A DNA stretch of 64,000 bases from an uncultured Bacilli bacterium (GTDB lineage Bacteria; Bacillota_I; Bacilli_A; RF39; UBA660): NCBI GenBank assembly GCA_934183155.1, contig CAKPSB010000004.1, forward strand, positions 1 to 64,000, given 5' to 3'. The notes under the pieces are model-generated. The model searched no databases. It worked only from the letters and a program-made list of their open reading frames with translations, and was not told the DNA's origin. How positions within the stretch are numbered: the stretch's first letter is position 1; each line of letters starts with the position of its first letter. Below, piece after piece: positions 40,799 through 49,162 of the stretch. Made by a program: the position numbers and the translations under genes.

Positions 40799-43010
40799 GG
40801 AAAGTCCTTGCTATTACTTCTTCTTGTTGTTTTCTAGTTAACCTATTAAACCTAACAGCATAACCAGATACTCTTATAGTCAAAAGTGGATATTTTTCAG
40901 GATTATTCATTGCATCTATAAGCATTTCCCTATTTAAAACATTAACATTTAAATGATGAGCACCTTGAATAAAATAGCCATCTAAAAGTGAAACTAAATT
41001 GTCCACCTTTTCTTCATCACTATGTCCTAAAGAAGATGGGACAATTGAAAATGTATTAGAAATACCATCTCTACAACATTCTGCATATTTCAATTTAGCA
41101 ACTGAATTAAGTGAAGCAATAGCTCCAGAACTATCTCTTCCATGCATTGGATTAGCACCAGGTGCAAAAGGTTCACCAGCTTTTCTTCCATCAGGAGTTG
41201 CTCCAGTTTTATTACCATAAACTACATTTGAAGTAATTGTAAGTACTGAAAGCGTAGGATGAGCATTCCTGTAACATTTATGTTTACAAAGTTCTTTATA
41301 CATCTTCTCAAGTATTTCCTCAGCAATCAAATCTACCCTATCATCATCATTACCAAATTTAGGAAAATCTCCTTCAATTATAAAATCAGTTGTAATACCC
41401 TTTTCATTTCTAACTGGTTTTACCTTAGCATATTTAATAGCTGAAAGTGAATCACACGCAACTGAAAGTCCAGCAACACCATAAGCCATCAATCTATTAA
41501 CATCAGTATCATGTAAAGCCATTTGACCAGCTTCATAAGCATATTTATCATGCATATAGTGAATTATATTCATAGCATTTGAATATATAGAAGCTACTTT
41601 TTCTATCATTTTAAAATAAGCCGCTTTTACTTTTTCATAATCTAAAACCTCGTCCTCCATTTTTGGAACATCATCAATTACAAGATTACCAAGTCTTTCA
41701 TCAACCCCACCATTAATAGCATATAAAAGTGTTTTAGCTAAATTACAGCGAGCCCCAAAAAACTGCATATCTTTTCCCTCACGCATTGCAGAAACACAAC
41801 ATGCAATAGCATAATCGTCTCCATAAATTGGTCTCATAACTCCATCGTTTTCATATTGAATAGCATCTGTTTTAATACTCATCTTACTACAATACCTTTT
41901 AAAAGTCTCCGGTAACTTATCAGACCACAAAACAGTCATATTAGGCTCTGGTGAAGTATCTAAATTAGTAAGAGTGTTTAAAATTCTATAAGATGTTTTA
42001 GTAACCATACTAACACCTTCATTAGTAATACCACCAATCGAACACGTTACCCAAGTAGGATCTCCTGAAAATAACTCATCATATTCTGGCGTTCTTAAAT
42101 GTCTTACCAATCTTAATTTAATAATAAACTGATCAATTATTTCTTGAATATCCTTCTCAGTAAGTTTTCCTTCTGCTAAATCTCTTTCAAAATAAATATC
42201 AAAGAAAGCATCAACCCTACCTAAACTCATTGCTGCCCCATTGTTTTCCTTAACAGCCGCTAAATAAGCAAAATAAGTCCATTGAACAGCTTCCTTAGAA
42301 TTAGAAGCAGGTTTAGAAATATCAAAGCCATATTTTAAAGCCATTTTTTTAATTTCATCTAATGCTCTATATTGCATAGAAACTTCTTCTCTAAGTCTAA
42401 TTAAATCATCGCTCATTGGTCCAACTAATTTTTCCCAATCCTTCTTTTTCTCAGCCATTAAAAAATCTATACCATATAAAGCAACTCGTCTATAATCACC
42501 AATAATCCTGCCTCTACCGTAAGCATCTGGAAGACCAGTTAATAACCCATTATGTCTAGCTCTTCTAATATCATCAGTATAAGCATCAAACACTCCTTGA
42601 TTATGTGATTTTCTAAATTCATTAAAATATTTATCAACAGTTGGATTCAACTTATAACCATAAGCATCTAACTCCTCATAAACCATCCTAATTCCACCAT
42701 AAGGATTAACCATTCTCTTAAGTGGAGCGTCTGTTTGAAGACCTACAATAACATCATCTTCATCATTTATATAACCAGGTTCAAAAGCATTAATACCTGA
42801 CATATGATCTACATCTATATCTAAAACATGTTTTTTTAACTCTTCTTTTAAAAGATCACTACATTTTCCCCAAACACTATCAGTCTTTTTTGTAGTACCC
42901 TCTAAAAAAGATTCATCGCCATCATATTTTTTATAATTAGATTTTATAAAATCACTGACATTGATTTCATTCATCCATTTTCCTTCTTTAAAATTTTTCC
43001 ACGCTTCCAT
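40785..43010 (-). CDS. pflB: Pyruvate formate-lyase
   Basis: PflB splits pyruvate with CoA into acetyl-CoA and formate without oxygen. The catalytic cysteine pair is in AIACCVSAMREGKDM and the glycyl radical loop near the C terminus reads RVSGYAVRF. The 741 residues match the family. I start at the ATG at 43010 behind AGGTG. Together with PduL-type acyltransferase it implies mixed-acid fermentation with acetate; formate disposal genes are not in the window. Confidence 0.97.
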   Translation of the reverse strand: MEAWKNFKEGKWMNEINVSDFIKSNYKKYDGDESFLEGTTKKTDSVWGKCSDLLKEELKKHVLDIDVDHMSGINAFEPGYINDEDDVIVGLQTDAPLKRMVNPYGGIRMVYEELDAYGYKLNPTVDKYFNEFRKSHNQGVFDAYTDDIRRARHNGLLTGLPDAYGRGRIIGDYRRVALYGIDFLMAEKKKDWEKLVGPMSDDLIRLREEVSMQYRALDEIKKMALKYGFDISKPASNSKEAVQWTYFAYLAAVKENNGAAMSLGRVDAFFDIYFERDLAEGKLTEKDIQEIIDQFIIKLRLVRHLRTPEYDELFSGDPTWVTCSIGGITNEGVSMVTKTSYRILNTLTNLDTSPEPNMTVLWSDKLPETFKRYCSKMSIKTDAIQYENDGVMRPIYGDDYAIACCVSAMREGKDMQFFGARCNLAKTLLYAINGGVDERLGNLVIDDVPKMEDEVLDYEKVKAAYFKMIEKVASIYSNAMNIIHYMHDKYAYEAGQMALHDTDVNRLMAYGVAGLSVACDSLSAIKYAKVKPVRNEKGITTDFIIEGDFPKFGNDDDRVDLIAEEILEKMYKELCKHKCYRNAHPTLSVLTITSNVVYGNKTGATPDGRKAGEPFAPGANPMHGRDSSGAIASLNSVAKLKYAECCRDGISNTFSIVPSSLGHSDEEKVDNLVSLLDGYFIQGAHHLNVNVLNREMLIDAMNNPEKYPLLTIRVSGYAVRFNRLTRKQQEEVIARTFHEKM

Positions 43011-43035
43011 AACATGCACCTACTTTCCAATTTAG

Positions 43036-43064
43036 ATTATAATTTTTAATAAAATCCAAGTCAA
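43036..43064 (-). promoter_or_regulatory. Sigma-A promoter for pflB-pflA
   Basis: TTGACT (43064-43059), 17 bases, TATAAT (43041-43036). Confidence 0.85.
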
Positions 43065-43109
43065 TTATTTTTAAAATGTTTCACAAAAAGAATAATTAAA
43101 TATGTAAAC

Positions 43110-43125
43110 TTTTGTTTAAACAAAA
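43110..43125. promoter_or_regulatory. 16-bp perfect palindrome upstream of pflB
   Basis: TTTTGTTTAAACAAAA, centred about 90 bases before the pflB start site. It could be an operator for a redox or carbon regulator, but it does not match a known consensus closely, and A/T palindromes are frequent at this base composition. Confidence 0.4.
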
Positions 43126-43210
43126 TATTTATAATAAAAAAAAAGCAACAACAAAGTATATCTAATAGTAAAATGATAAACTATTACTTTAACTGAAATG
43201 TTTTATAATC

Positions 43211-43235
43211 AAAAAAAACGAACTATATAAGTTCG
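43211..43235 (-). terminator. Terminator after tRNA-Leu(CAA)
   Basis: CGAACT and AGTTCG around five bases followed by eight T on the minus strand. Confidence 0.85.
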
Positions 43236-43248
43236 AATAATTCTTTAA

Positions 43249-43334
43249 TGGTGCTCGTGGTGGGAATCGAACCCACATGACCAAAGGTCACACGATTTTG
43301 AGTCGTGCGCGTCTACCAATTCCGCCACACAAGC
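43249..43334 (-). tRNA. tRNA-Leu (anticodon CAA)
   Basis: Acceptor GCTTGTG pairs with CACGAGC; CCA is encoded. Anticodon stem CACGA/TCGTG with loop CTCAAAA. The long variable arm fits leucine. Confidence 0.95.
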
Positions 43335-43343
43335 AACAAAAAC

Positions 43344-43372
43344 ATTATAGCATATTTAACCATAAATGCAAA
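43344..43372 (-). promoter_or_regulatory. Promoter for tRNA-Leu(CAA)
   Basis: TTTGCA, 17 bases, TATAAT with an extended TGC before it. Confidence 0.6.
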
Positions 43373-43463
43373 ACATTTTCTAATAATCAATTAAATTTAC
43401 TTAACAATCAAAACAAAAATAAATAAAATATTCTATTTTTTTAAACAATCATAAAATAATTTG

Positions 43464-44024
43464 CTACACTTCCTCTTTATATTTTGAGGTAAACAATTCT
43501 TGTTCATCATTAGATTCAAAATTTTCTTCAATCACTGGTAACTCTTCTAAAGATTTAATTCCAAAATAATCTAAAAACTGATCAGTCACCCCATACAAAA
43601 TTGGACGGCCAGGAAGTTCTGATTTTCCTTTTTCTTCAATTAAATTTTTCAAAAGTAATTTACGAACAAGATATACTGAAGAAACTCCTCTAATTTCATC
43701 AATCATTACTCTAGTAATTGGCTGATTATAAGCAACTATAGCTAAAGTTTCCAATGCTGCTTGACTCAAGCCATCATTAGACTCTTCATCAACTAAAGCC
43801 TTATAATAATCCGCATGTTCCTTTTTTGTCGTTAATTTATACTTATCACCAAAAATTTCTAAACATAATCCACGTTCTTCATCCTTTAAATCATTTTCAT
43901 AATTAATAATTAAACTATTTAACTCATCTAAAGATATGTTTAAAACTTTTAAAAGCTGGTCTTTAGAAAGGCCCTCATCACCAGAAACAAAAAGCAATCC
44001 TTCCAAAATAGCTTTTTTATTCAT
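43464..44024 (-). CDS. scpB: Segregation and condensation protein B
   Basis: ScpB is a winged-helix protein that binds the kleisin ScpA in the SMC condensin complex. The 186 residues show AILEGLLFVSGDEGLS, ALETLAIVAYNQPITR and the closing GRPILYGVTDQFLDYFGI, all typical. It follows scpA after one base, so the two are co-translated. SMC itself is elsewhere. Confidence 0.95.
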   Translation of the reverse strand: MNKKAILEGLLFVSGDEGLSKDQLLKVLNISLDELNSLIINYENDLKDEERGLCLEIFGDKYKLTTKKEHADYYKALVDEESNDGLSQAALETLAIVAYNQPITRVMIDEIRGVSSVYLVRKLLLKNLIEEKGKSELPGRPILYGVTDQFLDYFGIKSLEELPVIEENFESNDEQELFTSKYKEEV

Positions 44025-44025
44025 A

Positions 44026-44748
44026 TCATCCCTCCTTTACTTCAAGTATAATATTATCTAAATTATGTGCTTGTGAAATATTAATTTTACCTTTTTTAGC
44101 CAAATCCAATATAGACAAAAAAGTAACAACCACATAATCTTTACTCCAAACATCAAAAAGTTCATCAAAACTAACTTTCTTTTGTTTCATAAGCATATTC
44201 ATTATCTCACCATTACGTCTATGAATAGAATACTCTTTTTTAGTAACAACCGTATTAAGTGGTTTATCTAAATCTTTCCTTTTTTTAAACAACTCAAAAG
44301 CCTTAACTAAATCTTCTAAAGAAATATCATCACCAATTTTCACTTCATCACTTTTAAAATCTGTAAGTTCACTAGGAACTTTAGAAAACCTAAGCATTCT
44401 CTGTTTTTCAAGCAAACCAAATTGCTGACTAACCTCTTTATATTTTTGATACTCTATAAGTCTATTAATTAAAATTTCTCTAGAAGCATCTTCCTCTTCT
44501 TCAGCATCCGAATTATCATCGCATGGAAGTAAAATTTTAGATTTCATCTCAATAAGCTCCGCCGCCATTACCAAATACTCACTATCAACATTTAAATTTA
44601 AACTTTCCATATTCTCAATATAACTTAAATATTGATTAGTAATTTCAGCTATATTAATATCAAAAATATCAATATCAGCTTCTTTAATCAAATGCAATAA
44701 TAAATCAAGTGGCCCTTGAAAATTATAGGTAGTAAATTCATGAATCAT
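44026..44748 (-). CDS. scpA: Segregation and condensation protein A
   Basis: The kleisin that bridges the SMC heads. The first part FQGPLDLLLHLIKEADIDIF binds the SMC neck and the C-terminal winged helix FLSILDLAKKGKI binds the cap; a charged linker of acidic residues lies near position 88. I start at ATG 44748 behind AGGTGATAG; earlier in-frame codons are upstream of that site. Confidence 0.95.
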   Translation of the reverse strand: MIHEFTTYNFQGPLDLLLHLIKEADIDIFDINIAEITNQYLSYIENMESLNLNVDSEYLVMAAELIEMKSKILLPCDDNSDAEEEEDASREILINRLIEYQKYKEVSQQFGLLEKQRMLRFSKVPSELTDFKSDEVKIGDDISLEDLVKAFELFKKRKDLDKPLNTVVTKKEYSIHRRNGEIMNMLMKQKKVSFDELFDVWSKDYVVVTFLSILDLAKKGKINISQAHNLDNIILEVKEG

Positions 44749-44851
44749 ACTATCACCTACAACCAATTATAACATTTTTCCATTTAAATATGAAGAAAAC
44801 AAGAAAATTTTAAATAATAATTTAATAAGCTTAATTAAAGGAAATGGTAAT

Positions 44852-45076
44852 ATGTTTATAAGAATTGTTTTTTTCTTAATTGGTTTCGGATTTAGTATCA
44901 TTGGTTTTGTTTTTATCATAAGTTACTTAAACTTAATAACAATTGGGTATAATTTAAATGCATATGTACATTTTATAATTAGTAGCCCAGAATGTATGAT
45001 TGGACCAATTGGATTAATAATTACCTTTCTTTCAATATATTTACCAGGAGGAAAAAAGCATGAATTATATATATGA
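44852..45076 (+). CDS. Small two-helix membrane protein
   Basis: A 74-residue protein with two hydrophobic segments (about 5-27 and 48-66) joined by a loop with ECMIGP. It has an AAAGGAAATGG binding site and overlaps the next gene by 17 bases, which supports it as real. Function unknown. Confidence 0.6.
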   Translation: MFIRIVFFLIGFGFSIIGFVFIISYLNLITIGYNLNAYVHFIISSPECMIGPIGLIITFLSIYLPGGKKHELYI

Positions 45077-45704
45077 TATCTTACTAAATTTTCAAAAAGA
45101 ATACTATGAATTTTATGAATGGAATAAAAACGACGAAATATATCACATGCGAAAAATACCAATTATCAAAATTAACGATAAACAATTTGAAGAAATAAAA
45201 AACAATAAAATTAAATTTTCAACATCATCTTTAAAATACTTCTCCAACAAAGCCGAAAAATTTAATAAAAATAATATTATCAAAATAAAATACATTGCCA
45301 TATTTGCTAATAATAATGAAACAATAGCTATAAAATTAAACCAAGATGGCTATATAACCCATAAAAGTTCATTAATATTAGAAGAACAAGAAGACGTTCT
45401 TGAAATATTAAAATTTACAAATAGTATAACTTTAAATTATCAAATTATAGAAAAAAAGAAAAAAGAAGCATTCAAAACAAGGTTTGAAATTGAAAACGAG
45501 AAATTTATCATTAAAGAACTAAATAAAATATATAAAGAAAATAATTTAAATAAATTAAACTATCTATATTTAGAATGTTTCAATAAAACAGAAAATAATG
45601 TAAATAAAGCTTATAAAAAATTAAAAAAAGAAATTTATCAAGCCAATAACAATTTCCACAAGATATATAATATTTTAAAAAAAAGTAAAACAAAACAAAA
45701 GTAG
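45060..45704 (+). CDS. DUF3603-like cytoplasmic protein
   Basis: A 214-residue, lysine- and asparagine-rich soluble protein behind AGGAGG. The start IYDILLNFQKEYYEFYEWNK and MRKIPIIKI resemble DUF3603, a Bacillota family of unknown function. The C-terminal third is probably coiled coil. It pairs with the small membrane protein before it and converges on the repeat protein gene. Confidence 0.6.
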   Translation: MNYIYDILLNFQKEYYEFYEWNKNDEIYHMRKIPIIKINDKQFEEIKNNKIKFSTSSLKYFSNKAEKFNKNNIIKIKYIAIFANNNETIAIKLNQDGYITHKSSLILEEQEDVLEILKFTNSITLNYQIIEKKKKEAFKTRFEIENEKFIIKELNKIYKENNLNKLNYLYLECFNKTENNVNKAYKKLKKEIYQANNNFHKIYNILKKSKTKQK

Positions 45705-45709
45705 CAAAA

Positions 45710-46135
45710 TTAACTTGCTACTTTAAAAATAAATGGTAATGCAATAATAAAAGCAACAATTACAACTGTTAAAATTATTATAAATCTTCTAGTTGCTTCT
45801 TTATCTTTAATAATCTCATCAGCATCATCTTCAGACTCTACACTTTGTTCATTAGTTTGTTCAGCTGATGTTACTGGTTCAACCGGAGTAACTGGAGTAA
45901 CTGGTTCTACTGGTTCAACCGGAGTAACTGGAGTTACTGGTTCAACAGGAGTAACTGGAGTTACTGGCTCTACTGGAGTAACCGGAGTTACTGGCTCAAC
46001 AGGAGTAACTGGAGTTACTGGTTCTACTGGTATAACTGGAGTTACTGGTTCATTTGCCGTCACTTGATTAGCAAAATCAAAATTATAATTGTCATTTGTA
46101 TTTTGGCCATTTTTATTATTTAAATCATCATTCAT
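45710..46135 (-). CDS. Tail-anchored protein with nine-residue EPVTPVTPV repeats
   Basis: A 141-residue protein: an Asn/Asp-rich head (MNDDLNNKNGQ), about six tandem nine-residue EPVTPVTPV repeats with one short EPV unit, an acidic linker and a C-terminal membrane segment (about 118-138). The Pro/Val/Thr repeats form an extended stalk. No signal peptide is present, so it is probably tail-anchored with the repeats inside the cell, or it is inserted the other way round. The start is the ATG after GGAGGG. Confidence 0.65.
   Translation of the reverse strand: MNDDLNNKNGQNTNDNYNFDFANQVTANEPVTPVIPVEPVTPVTPVEPVTPVTPVEPVTPVTPVEPVTPVTPVEPVEPVTPVTPVEPVTSAEQTNEQSVESEDDADEIIKDKEATRRFIIILTVVIVAFIIALPFIFKVAS
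45869..46051. repeat. Tandem 27-bp coding repeats
   Basis: About six copies of a 27-base unit (GTTACTGGTTC and AACCGGAGTAACTG parts on the plus strand) with one nine-base partial copy. They encode the EPVTPVTPV units. Copies differ at third positions (for example ggttct/ggttca/ggctca), so the array is not brand new; repeat number may vary between strains. Confidence 0.9.
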
Positions 46136-46198
46136 ATCTATTCCCTCCATATTCTAAAATAATTATAGCCAAAAGAATATAAAAAGTCAAAGAAATTC

Positions 46199-46233
46199 AT
46201 AAAAAAAATCTATAGATTTAAAAAACTATAGAT
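46199..46233 (-). terminator. Terminator after recA
   Basis: AATCTATAG and CTATAGATT with a T/A-rich loop and TTTTTTTT on the minus strand. Confidence 0.75.
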
Positions 46234-47231
46234 TATTTCATATTATAATACTCACGAACTTTCTTATTAATTTCAGCCTCTACCTTAGGATTAGCTTTCA
46301 AATAATCTTTAGCATTTTCCTTACCTTGACCAATCTTTTCGCCATTATAAGCATACCAAGCACCTGATTTTTGAATAATATCAGCCTGTGATCCTAAATC
46401 AATAAGTTCTCCTTCATGAGAAATACCCGTACCATACATAATATCAACTTCACAAGTTTTAAAAGGTGGTGCCATTTTATTTTTAACAACTTTTACTTTT
46501 ACCTTATTACCAACAATATCCGTTCCTTGCTTAATTTGTTCACTTCTTCTAATATCAAGTCTAATAGAAGAATAAAATTTTAAAGCTCTTCCCCCAGGAG
46601 TAACCTCAGGATTTCCATAAGAAACCCCAACTTTTTCCCTCAATTGATTAATAAAAATAGCAATAGTATTAGTTTTATTAATAACACCAGCTAATTTACG
46701 TAATGCCTTACTCATAAGTCTTGCTTGAAGACCAACTTGAGCATCACCCATTTCACCTTCGATTTCAGCCTTAGGAACTAAAGCTGCTACCGAGTCAATA
46801 ACAATTACACTAATAGCACCACTTTTAACAAGCGCCTCGGTAATTTCTAAAGCTTGTTCACCATTATCTGGTTGTGATAACAAAAGCTCATTTATATCAA
46901 CACCAAGTCTTGCAGCATATTGAGGATCTAAAGAATTTTCCGCATCTATAAAAGCAACTTTGCCACCTGTTTTTTGAGCTTCAGCAATAGCATGAAGAGC
47001 AAATGTTGTTTTACCACTAGATTCAGGACCAAATATTTCTATAATTCGTCCCTTAGGATAACCCCCAATACCTAAAGCAACATCCAAAGCAATACTGCCA
47101 CTAGAAATAACATCTATCTCTCGGTGATCATTATCACCTAATCTCATAAGTGATCCTTTTCCAAATTGCTTCTCAATATCCGCTAAAACTTGTTTTAAAT
47201 TTTTATCATTTTCATCGGCTGTTTTTGCCAT
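46233..47231 (-). CDS. recA: Recombinase RecA
   Basis: RecA coats single-stranded DNA, pairs homologous strands and activates LexA self-cleavage. Walker A is GPESSGKTT; VIVIDSVAALVPKAEIEGEM and NQLREKVGVSYGNPE (loop L2 start) are conserved. I start at the ATG at 47231 behind GGAGG, giving 332 residues; ten earlier codons have no binding site. The C-terminal tail is short and not very acidic. A LexA box lies upstream. Confidence 0.97.
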   Translation of the reverse strand: MAKTADENDKNLKQVLADIEKQFGKGSLMRLGDNDHREIDVISSGSIALDVALGIGGYPKGRIIEIFGPESSGKTTFALHAIAEAQKTGGKVAFIDAENSLDPQYAARLGVDINELLLSQPDNGEQALEITEALVKSGAISVIVIDSVAALVPKAEIEGEMGDAQVGLQARLMSKALRKLAGVINKTNTIAIFINQLREKVGVSYGNPEVTPGGRALKFYSSIRLDIRRSEQIKQGTDIVGNKVKVKVVKNKMAPPFKTCEVDIMYGTGISHEGELIDLGSQADIIQKSGAWYAYNGEKIGQGKENAKDYLKANPKVEAEINKKVREYYNMK

Positions 47232-47261
47232 TTGTTTTCCTCCTTCAACTCCTACAATCAC

Positions 47262-47290
47262 ATTTTATAATAATTAAAATACTTTGTCAA
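47262..47290 (-). promoter_or_regulatory. Sigma-A promoter for recA
   Basis: TTGACA (47290-47285), 17 bases, TAAAAT (47267-47262). Confidence 0.8.
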
Positions 47291-47298
47291 CATTTTTA

Positions 47299-47311
47299 CG
47301 AACATTTGTTC
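47299..47311. promoter_or_regulatory. LexA (SOS) box at recA
   Basis: CGAACATTTGTTC, which matches the Gram-positive consensus CGAAC-n4-GTTC and lies eight bases upstream of the recA -35 box. A chromosomal LexA is implied but not present in the window. Confidence 0.85.
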
Positions 47312-47336
47312 AAAATAACTTAAAATAAAAAGGAAC

Positions 47337-47936
47337 TTACATTCCTCCATCAAATATATACTTTTTATTCATTGTAAAATATTGAATACCTGATATTATA
47401 GAAAGCACACAAGCTACTATTAATAAGAAATCAGATATATGCAAATTCCAAAGTTCAAACGGCAAATTATAAAATAAAGTAAGTACAATACCAATCATCA
47501 AAGAAGCCGTTTTAAACTTACCTGTTTTAATAGCCGCAACTACATTACCTTTTGAACCAGCAATCATTTTAATAGAATCAACTATAGTATCCCTAACAAT
47601 AATAACTACTGGAATAATAGGATGAATAAAACCTTGTGCACATAAAATAATCAAAAGTGAATTAACTAAAATTTTATCAGCAATAGCATCCATCATTTTA
47701 CCAAAATCTGTAACTAAATTATTTTTTCTAGCAATATAGCCATCAATAAAATCAGTAATAGAAGCTAGTATAAAAAGAACACCTGCTATTGGATAACGTA
47801 TATCCACTCTAATAGATTCATTAATAAAAAGTTGTGTCACATTAATACCCATTGCTGAGAATGGAAAAAGCAATATCACAATAATTAAAAATGTCATAAC
47901 AATTCTTGTCATTGTTAACTTATTTGGTAAATTCAT
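47337..47936 (-). CDS. pgsA: CDP-diacylglycerol-glycerol-3-phosphate 3-phosphatidyltransferase
   Basis: PgsA makes phosphatidylglycerol phosphate, the first step to phosphatidylglycerol. The CDP-alcohol phosphotransferase motif is intact: DFIDGYIARKNNLVTDFGKMMDAIADK provides D-x-x-D-G, A-R, G, D and D. About five membrane segments follow. I start at ATG 47936 behind AGGTAG; earlier codons overlap the preceding gene. The Bacillus order is ymfM-pgsA-cinA-recA; cinA is missing here. Confidence 0.93.
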   Translation of the reverse strand: MNLPNKLTMTRIVMTFLIIVILLFPFSAMGINVTQLFINESIRVDIRYPIAGVLFILASITDFIDGYIARKNNLVTDFGKMMDAIADKILVNSLLIILCAQGFIHPIIPVVIIVRDTIVDSIKMIAGSKGNVVAAIKTGKFKTASLMIGIVLTLFYNLPFELWNLHISDFLLIVACVLSIISGIQYFTMNKKYIFDGGM

Positions 47937-47940
47937 TAAA

Positions 47941-48411
47941 CTACCTACTTTCTGTAATAACCGTTCCCTCGGTAAATTCATCATTATCATCATGATTTAA
48001 ATTAAATATAAAATAAACAATTAATAAAATCAAAATCACAATAATTACATAAACGCCAAACATAATAATTGAAAGTTTATTCTTTTTCTCAAGCGTATAA
48101 GGTGACTTAATTTTATGAGACACCTTTTTTTCATTTTTAGCAGCCTTGATATCATCCAAAGAAAGTCTTGAAGTATAATCAAATAAATATTCATTAAACT
48201 CATCGACCAAGTCTTCCTTATCAAGTCCTAAATATTTAGCATAATCTCTAATAAAATATTTCAAATAAAAAACATCTTTAAAAGCTTCAGAATTACCAGA
48301 CTCAATATTTTCTATTTGCGATGGACGTAATTTTAAATCTTCCGCTACCTCTTCAATTGAAACACCAATTTCTTCACGAGCATTTTTTAACTTCTCGCCA
48401 ATCTCTTTCAT
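47941..48411 (-). CDS. RodZ-like/YmfM HTH membrane protein
   Basis: A 156-residue protein with an N-terminal helix-turn-helix of the Xre/RodZ kind (IGEKLKNAREEIGVSIEEVA, then LRPSQIENIESGN), a charged linker and one membrane segment (about 115-138), ending soon after. RodZ ties MreB to the wall-synthesis machine; this one lacks the extracellular beta domain. Its place before pgsA matches YmfM of Bacillus. Confidence 0.82.
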   Translation of the reverse strand: MKEIGEKLKNAREEIGVSIEEVAEDLKLRPSQIENIESGNSEAFKDVFYLKYFIRDYAKYLGLDKEDLVDEFNEYLFDYTSRLSLDDIKAAKNEKKVSHKIKSPYTLEKKNKLSIIMFGVYVIIVILILLIVYFIFNLNHDDNDEFTEGTVITESR

Positions 48412-48427
48412 AAAAACCTCTTAACAA

Positions 48428-48779
48428 AATAATATTTTATAAGCCATGTTCTGTTCCTATCACTAGGCGACAAACATTTATCTATTGCTAAAGCAATCCC
48501 ATAAGTAATTCTAATTCTCACTTATTAGGCTCCCCTACCAAAATTTGGGTTTCTTGCTTGTGGGGTTTACCACGTTTCACTTTTTTGTTTCCAAAAACAT
48601 CGTCACTGCGGCACTTTACAAAGAATCACCATATCAAAGACTTAGGCTATCTTCGCCGTTAGCCAAAGGCTACCATAGGTTATTTTTTCCCTATGCACAA
48701 ACACTACAATCATCACAGACTGTGCAAGCATGGACTTTCCTCTATATTATAAAAATATAGCGTTTGTCAAAATATTATT
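48428..48779 (-). ncRNA. rnpB: RNase P RNA, class B
   Basis: The catalytic RNA that trims tRNA 5' leaders. On the minus strand the 5' part has GAGGAAAGTCCATGC, the middle GTAAACCCC and GCAAGAAACCC, and the 3' part ACAGAACATGGCTTA, all class B signatures. The ends are set by P1: AAATAATATTTT pairs with AAAATATTATTT. The exact ends are estimates. P1 reaches into the gpsB stop codon, and gpsB-rnpB adjacency is also found in Bacillus. Confidence 0.93.
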
Positions 48780-49098
48780 TATCTCCGTATACTATTTTTT
48801 CTAAACTAGAAAGACGTCGAAGTAAATCAGCATTTGAAACTTCATTAGGTGCAGAATCTCTAAGTACATCAAGTTTAGTTCTTGCATTACGAACCTCTTG
48901 TTTAAGTCTAATATTCTCATCAATAATATCTTTTTTTTCTCTTTCAAGTTGTTTAATAATAGAAATCATCTCATTATAATCACTTATAACATCATCTAAA
49001 AATTTATCAACCTCTTGTGGTCTATAACCTCTCGTATCAATTTTAAACTCTTTTTCCAAAATATCTTTTGGGGTAAGTAACAATCTTTCTTGTAACAC
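48775..49098 (-). CDS. gpsB: Cell cycle protein GpsB (DivIVA family)
   Basis: GpsB is a coiled-coil adaptor that moves wall-synthesis enzymes between the side wall and the septum. The DivIVA-like N-terminal part reads LTPKDILEKEFKIDTRGYRP and EVDKFLDDVISDY; the C-terminal block NADLLRRLSSLEKIVYG is the GpsB trimerisation part and separates it from DivIVA. The stop codon overlaps the P1 stem of rnpB. Confidence 0.93.
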   Translation of the reverse strand: MLQERLLLTPKDILEKEFKIDTRGYRPQEVDKFLDDVISDYNEMISIIKQLEREKKDIIDENIRLKQEVRNARTKLDVLRDSAPNEVSNADLLRRLSSLEKIVYGDK

Positions 49099-49162
49099 TT
49101 ATCATCCCCTCCTTAAACACTATCATTTTCTCAAAAAATATATCATTTGTCAATGACCAAAA

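Noticed and set aside
43081..43086. TTGTGA half-site for a CRP/FNR or Rex regulator at pflB
   Set aside because: The second half is missing at the required distance, so no regulator can be claimed from it.
45869..46051. Short tandem repeats that could suggest a CRISPR array
   Set aside because: Units are contiguous 27-mers with no spacers and they encode a continuous in-frame EPVTPVTPV protein.
48545..48760. 71-codon frame in the RNase P RNA gene
   Set aside because: The sequence is fully accounted for by class B RNase P RNA.
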